Source: Woeseiaceae bacterium
GTDB lineage: Bacteria; Pseudomonadota; Gammaproteobacteria; Steroidobacterales; Woeseiaceae
Assembly: GCA_022615525.1 (NCBI GenBank)
Contig: JAKEGN010000253.1
Span: 1 to 10,528, forward strand
Length of the DNA: 10,528 nt
Direction of reading: 5' to 3'
In this document: piece after piece, positions 7,715 to 10,528 of the stretch
Numbering within the stretch: the first letter of the stretch is position 1
Layout of the letters: each line of letters begins with the position of its first letter
The notes under the pieces: generated by a model
Seen by the model: only the letters and a program-made list of their open reading frames with translations
What the model was told of the DNA's origin: nothing
Database searches by the model: none
Made by a program: the position numbers and the translations under genes

Positions 7715-7835
7715 GTGTGATTTCTCTCAGGTTTAGGGTTGTTGTTGGTCGTTCTATTGGCGCACAAGTATCCGCCCGGATCGCTGCTTTGCCAACCCGA
7801 CTCTCGGGCTGCGGTCGGCGACAGTTCCGTTACCG
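7715..7835. other. Gap between the AraC-type regulator and the sulfatase
   Basis: These 121 bp separate two genes that both run on the - strand. A short 5-bp hairpin (CCCGA, loop CTC, TCGGG at 7796-7808) sits soon after the regulator's stop, too short to call a terminator with confidence. I see no clear promoter or AraC-type direct repeats. Read-through from the regulator into the sulfatase is possible. Confidence 0.35.
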
Positions 7836-8843
7836 TCAGCCGAGCTGAAACGCGCGCGGACTTTTCTGCGTCCAGCGCTTGAAGGCGCGCGAGAAATTGC
7901 TTTGGTCGGAGAAGCCGAGCAGGTAGGCGATCTGTGCATGCGACAGCTTGCCTTGCCGCAGGTACTCCTCGGCCAGGCTTTTGCGTGTGTCGTCCAGCAC
8001 GTCGCGATAACTCGTTCCCTCCGCCTGCAACTGTCGTTGCAGCGTACTGGTACTGCGGTGCAGCTGGCTTGCAACGCGGTCCTGGTCCGCCTTGCCCGCA
8101 GGTAATAGCGCGACCAGCAGACGTCGCACCTGCGATGCCACTTTGTGTGGATCCAGTGCTTCGAGGTAGTGCTCGGCAATCCGGTCGGTGGCCTTCGCCA
8201 CGTCCGGTGTCGAACCCGCCAGCGGCGCTTCGAGCTCGCCCTTGTCGAAGTAGAACGTACCTACGGGGCAACTGAAACGGATGTTCGGACCGAGGTGTTC
8301 ACGGTAGGCCTGCGGGTGAACATTGGCGGGACAAGTCAGATCGACCCTGCGCGGCCGCACTTTTTTGTGTGTGACCAGGTCGCAGAGTTTGAGCAGTGCC
8401 GTCATGCCGGCGTCGATGCCTTCTTTCGGCGGGCTGCGTGATTCGTCCGGAAAGCGCGCGGAAACCGCGTAGCAGTCTCCCTCCTCACGTATGTCCAACT
8501 CGACCGCGGCGGTGGATACCACGCGCATGTAACGTTGAACGCGAAGCAGGGCGCCGAGCAGGCTTTCGGATGCGAGCCATGAAAACCCCAGCGCGTAGTA
8601 GTGGGCCGGCGTGATGTGCCAGCCGGTTTTTAGCCCGATCGTTGGATCCCCTGTCGCCTTGACCGCTGCCGCCCAGAGTTTTCGCATGGTGGACAGCGGA
8701 TAGCGGCTCTGCGGCGAATGGGTTTGCTGCATGCCGATGCCGGCCGCGCGGAATACCGGCTCCGGGTCGACGCCATACTCTTCCTTGAGTGCCGTCGCCA
8801 GCACATTGGTGGTCATCGCGAGCGTGGTCGGTTCGTAGAACAT
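7836..8843 (-). CDS. AraC-family transcriptional regulator (N-terminal PF12625-like domain)
   Basis: This 335-residue regulator has an N-terminal ligand-sensing domain of about 200 residues with the layout of the OruR/ArgR-like AraC subgroup: the LxxxYGVDPEPVFRAAGI opening, HYYALGFSWLAS, then RVDLTCPANVHPQAYREHLGPNIRF. The DNA-binding AraC domain at the C-terminus (about 250-335) carries VASQLHRSTSTLQRQLQAEG as the first helix-turn-helix and IAYLLGFSDQSNFSRAFKRW as the conserved second one. I chose ATG 8843 (MFYEP) as the start. The frame stays open to 9233 but there overlaps the divergent small gene and loses protein-like composition. A second in-frame ATG at 8816 (MTTNV) is also possible; neither has a ribosome site. 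Its position directly upstream of the sulfatase suggests it could control that gene or itself. The effector is unknown. Confidence 0.92.
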   Translation of the reverse strand: MFYEPTTLAMTTNVLATALKEEYGVDPEPVFRAAGIGMQQTHSPQSRYPLSTMRKLWAAAVKATGDPTIGLKTGWHITPAHYYALGFSWLASESLLGALLRVQRYMRVVSTAAVELDIREEGDCYAVSARFPDESRSPPKEGIDAGMTALLKLCDLVTHKKVRPRRVDLTCPANVHPQAYREHLGPNIRFSCPVGTFYFDKGELEAPLAGSTPDVAKATDRIAEHYLEALDPHKVASQVRRLLVALLPAGKADQDRVASQLHRSTSTLQRQLQAEGTSYRDVLDDTRKSLAEEYLRQGKLSHAQIAYLLGFSDQSNFSRAFKRWTQKSPRAFQLG

Positions 8844-8854
8844 GATTGCGAGGT

Positions 8855-8883
8855 ATTGAATCGAAGATGACTGGGATAGACAA
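8855..8883 (-). promoter_or_regulatory. Possible sigma-70 promoter for the AraC-type regulator, near-leaderless
   Basis: On the - strand, TTGTCT (8878-8883) and TTCAAT (8855-8860) are separated by exactly 17 bp; each matches four of six consensus bases. The -10 ends 11 bp before the ATG at 8843, so the 5' leader would be only a few bases. That agrees with the absence of a ribosome site. The evidence is weak. Confidence 0.3.
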
Positions 8884-8892
8884 GCTGGCGTC

Positions 8893-8899
8893 AGGAGGG
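8893..8899 (+). promoter_or_regulatory. Shine-Dalgarno sequence at an unusual distance from the small gene
   Basis: AGGAGGG is a near-perfect ribosome site, but it lies 17 bases before the ATG at 8917 and only 6 bases before an out-of-frame ATG at 8906. The protein-like frame is the one starting at 8917, so either the long spacing is tolerated or initiation at 8906 has a role. Confidence 0.55.
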
Positions 8900-8916
8900 T
8901 CCCGTATGTTGCCCGA

Positions 8917-9267
8917 ATGTCTACAAGCCAGGAACAACTTTCCCTCGACACGGCCGACGCCGTCGCCAGGGCCGCACACCTGTGGATTCGTAGCCTTTGT
9001 CGCCAGGAAAACGACGAACTGGAGCACCAGGCCATCGCCGGCGGCCTCGTGGCCGGGCTGTGCGAACGCCTGGACCTCGACCCGCGGATTACCGACCTCG
9101 TCGCATATGTGTATGCCCTGCTGGACGACCAGGGCAGCCAGGCTTTATCGATATCGAGAATGATGCTCGAGCAGCCTGTCCCCGAGCACTGCCGCCATGC
9201 CTGGCAACGCGGAAAGGAAGAGGCCGCGGCCATCGTAGAAATGCTCGCCTATCACCGTCACGGTTAG
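8917..9267 (+). CDS. Hypothetical 116-aa helical protein
   Basis: I do not recognise this protein. It is soluble-looking, without a signal peptide or membrane segment, and predicted mostly helical by eye: residues 7-30 (an amphipathic stretch ending in WIRSLCRQ), 33-53 (ELEHQAIAGGLVAGLCERL), 56-70 (PRITDLVAYVYALLD) and 93-112 (HAWQRGKEEAAAIVEMLAY). It is slightly acidic and has three cysteines (28, 49 and 92). No catalytic motif or helix-turn-helix is evident. It is divergent from the AraC-type regulator (73 bp between starts), and this type of arrangement sometimes reflects regulation by the neighbour. The frame keeps a natural amino-acid balance, while the overlapping + frame from 8846/8906 is rich in Arg, Pro, Ser and Thr like a shadow frame. 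It could belong to a lineage-specific family. The ribosome-site spacing is odd. Confidence 0.68.
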   Translation: MSTSQEQLSLDTADAVARAAHLWIRSLCRQENDELEHQAIAGGLVAGLCERLDLDPRITDLVAYVYALLDDQGSQALSISRMMLEQPVPEHCRHAWQRGKEEAAAIVEMLAYHRHG

Positions 9268-9286
9268 CGCAGGGGTCAATGGATCA

Positions 9287-9375
9287 GCTGTTGGAGCGAG
9301 CAGTGCTCGCGACGCGATGACAGAAATCGCGCCGGGTTGAAGCTCCGCGTCGCGAGCACTGCTCGCTCCAACAGC
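9287..9375. repeat. REP-like perfect 30-bp inverted repeat (REPIN/BIME-like)
   Basis: The arms 9287-9316 and 9346-9375 are exact reverse complements over 30 bases and enclose 29 bp. Each arm contains its own smaller palindrome: GCGAGC, loop of 3, GCTCGC (9296-9310 and 9352-9366), preceded by GTTGGA reading inward. The core GGAGCGAGC...GCTCGCGA resembles pseudomonad-type REP sequences, and two inverted REPs around a short spacer is the layout of a REPIN. A further 6-bp hairpin (CGCGAT at 9313-9318, ATCGCG at 9326-9331) overlaps the inner end of the left arm. The element sits between two convergent genes, 20 bp past the small gene's stop and 34 bp past the amidohydrolase's stop, so it may also stop transcription. 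No transposase is in the window. The palindrome is certain; mobility is inferred. Confidence 0.85.
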
Positions 9376-9386
9376 GCAAGCCCGGA

Positions 9387-9407
9387 GTTCAGGGATTGTC
9401 CCCGAAC
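9387..9407 (-). terminator. Short hairpin just past the amidohydrolase stop
   Basis: GTTCAGGG (9387-9394) pairs with CCCCGAAC (9400-9407) with one mismatch around a 5-base loop. It lies two bases beyond the amidohydrolase stop on the - strand, but no T-run follows on that strand. It may work together with the adjacent long palindrome. Confidence 0.3.
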
Positions 9408-9409
9408 CT

Positions 9410-10528
9410 TCAGGGAACGACGCGATTGCCGGCAGTGTACACGTCGCGAATCGAGCGCGTCGCGAGAATATCCAGCAGAGGATTCTGGGTGAGGACAACG
9501 AAGTCCGCCCACTTGCCGACCGACAGCGTGCCAACGTCGGCCAGCCCGAGACACTTTGCGGCTATGGACGTTGCACTCTGCAAAATCTCCGGGGGCGTCA
9601 GCCCGGCTTCTCTCATGAGAAAGAACTCCACGTGCTCGAAGTAGCCGGGGAACCGGCCTGGAGGACCCGCGTCGGTTCCGAAAGCCACCGGCACGCCCGA
9701 TCCCTGCACGATGCGCAGGTTGTCCTGTGCCTGTGCCAGTGCCTTGCGATAGCCGGCTGCCGCCGGGCTTGCAGCCATTCGCGCCATGAACTGCGGGTCG
9801 CTCACGCGCTCGACCTCACTTTGTTTCGCTGATTTCGTGAAAAAAGGATCGTCGAAAAAATCCGGCCTCGCTGCATACACGAAGGTCGACATCTCCCGCG
9901 TCAGCGTCGGCACATAACAAACGCCGCTATCCAGCAGCTTCGCCACGAAAGGATCGTCGAGCGGCTGGTCGCGGACCGAATGTGCAATCAGGCCGGAGCC
10001 GAGTTCCAGCACGCGTAGCGCATCGTCTCTGTAAAAGATGTGCGTCGCGACGCGCGCACCACGCGCGTTCGCCGCCTGGAACACGGCCTCGATCGCCGGC
10101 CAGGGCATTTTCTCTGCTGTGCCGAGATTGTCGTCGACGCGAATTTTCAGCCAGTCGACACCGGCGAGGATATTGGTCGCCGTCGTTTTCGCGGCCGCCA
10201 GCGGGTCTCTGTCTTCGATGACCTGGCCTGCAACGTATACCCTGGCGTGCGCGAGTGACGGAGTGTTCTGCGCATCACGCACCGCCATGGTCTCCACCGG
10301 TTCACCGCCCAGGCTGTTGACGGTGGTGACACCGTAGCTGGCATAAAGTGCGAGTTCCTTGCGGATTCTTTCCGTTGTATCCGTGACTTCGTCCGGCGCC
10401 CAATAGCCCGACACGTGCGCGTGCGCATCGATGAAGCCGGGTACGACCCAGGTTCCGGAGAGATCGATGACTTGCGCGCCCTCCGGAGGCGGGCCGGAGC
10501 TCACCTCGGCTATGCGCCCGTCCCTGAC
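9410..10528 (-). CDS. Metal-dependent amidohydrolase family protein, C-terminal part
   Basis: These are the C-terminal 372 residues of an amidohydrolase of the imidazolonepropionase/prolidase-like group; the frame is open to the right edge, so the start is off the window. The first visible residues (VRDGRIAEV) are the end of the N-terminal beta-sandwich that precedes the barrel in this family, so probably only some tens of residues are missing. All metal ligands can be seen, numbered from the right edge: His36 and His38 in GFIDAHAHV, Lys128 in VDWLKIRV (candidate carboxylated lysine), His163 in VATHIF, His183 in GLIAHS and Asp286 in FGTDAG. The end, VGTLSVGKWADFVVLTQNPL, is the family's typical return to the sandwich. 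Related enzymes hydrolyse peptides, cyclic amides or organophosphates; the substrate is not determined. Location in the cell is unknown because a signal peptide would lie outside the window. Confidence 0.92.
   Translation of the reverse strand, partial: VRDGRIAEVSSGPPPEGAQVIDLSGTWVVPGFIDAHAHVSGYWAPDEVTDTTERIRKELALYASYGVTTVNSLGGEPVETMAVRDAQNTPSLAHARVYVAGQVIEDRDPLAAAKTTATNILAGVDWLKIRVDDNLGTAEKMPWPAIEAVFQAANARGARVATHIFYRDDALRVLELGSGLIAHSVRDQPLDDPFVAKLLDSGVCYVPTLTREMSTFVYAARPDFFDDPFFTKSAKQSEVERVSDPQFMARMAASPAAAGYRKALAQAQDNLRIVQGSGVPVAFGTDAGPPGRFPGYFEHVEFFLMREAGLTPPEILQSATSIAAKCLGLADVGTLSVGKWADFVVLTQNPLLDILATRSIRDVYTAGNRVVP

Noticed and set aside
7794..7810. A rho-independent terminator after the AraC-type gene
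   Set aside because: The stem is only 5 bp and no T-run follows.
8844..9233. Extension of the AraC-type frame upstream to 9233
   Set aside because: The added 130 residues are Arg/Ser-rich without family resemblance and lie opposite the 116-aa gene; the regulator's known domain layout begins at MFYEP or MTTNV.

Overview
The window looks like the chromosome of a GC-rich Gammaproteobacterium, probably an environmental or marine heterotroph. This is inferred from roughly 60% G+C by eye, the protein families present and a REP-like intergenic palindrome. I cannot name a genus from the sequence alone. Most of the window encodes hydrolases and oxidases carrying export signals, plus one AraC-type regulator, one small membrane protein and one unrecognised small protein. 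I see no tRNA, rRNA, CRISPR array, phage gene or transposase, and nothing I would call a complete undescribed multi-gene system.

Left part (1-3055, + strand): the 3' end of a thimet-type M3 zinc oligopeptidase gene, followed after one base by a complete penicillin/acyl-homoserine-lactone acylase-family lipoprotein gene. They almost certainly form one transcriptional unit that cleaves peptides and amide-linked acyl groups. Converging on it (2994-4281, - strand) is a likely two-gene operon of a DUF805-like membrane protein and an exported alpha/beta-hydrolase esterase. The acylase and esterase coding regions overlap tail to tail by 62 bp.

Middle (4282-7714): a 294-bp divergent intergenic region leads into a gene with a strong ribosome binding site. 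It encodes a berberine-bridge-type FAD oxidase with a Tat-like leader. A 13-bp perfect GC-rich hairpin separates this gene from a convergent exported sulfatase gene on the - strand.

Right part (7715-10528): an AraC-family regulator lies directly upstream of the sulfatase on the same strand and may control it. Divergent from the regulator is a 116-aa helical protein of unknown function. Downstream of that lies a perfect 30-bp inverted repeat made of two REP-like hairpins (REPIN/BIME-like). Last is the C-terminal 372 residues of a metal-dependent amidohydrolase on the - strand, whose start lies beyond the right edge.

The most notable points are the acylase, whose Ntn-hydrolase residues fall at or within about two positions of PvdQ's; the 9287-9375 palindrome; the FAD oxidase without the second FAD-linking cysteine; and the unusual start region of the small unknown gene.
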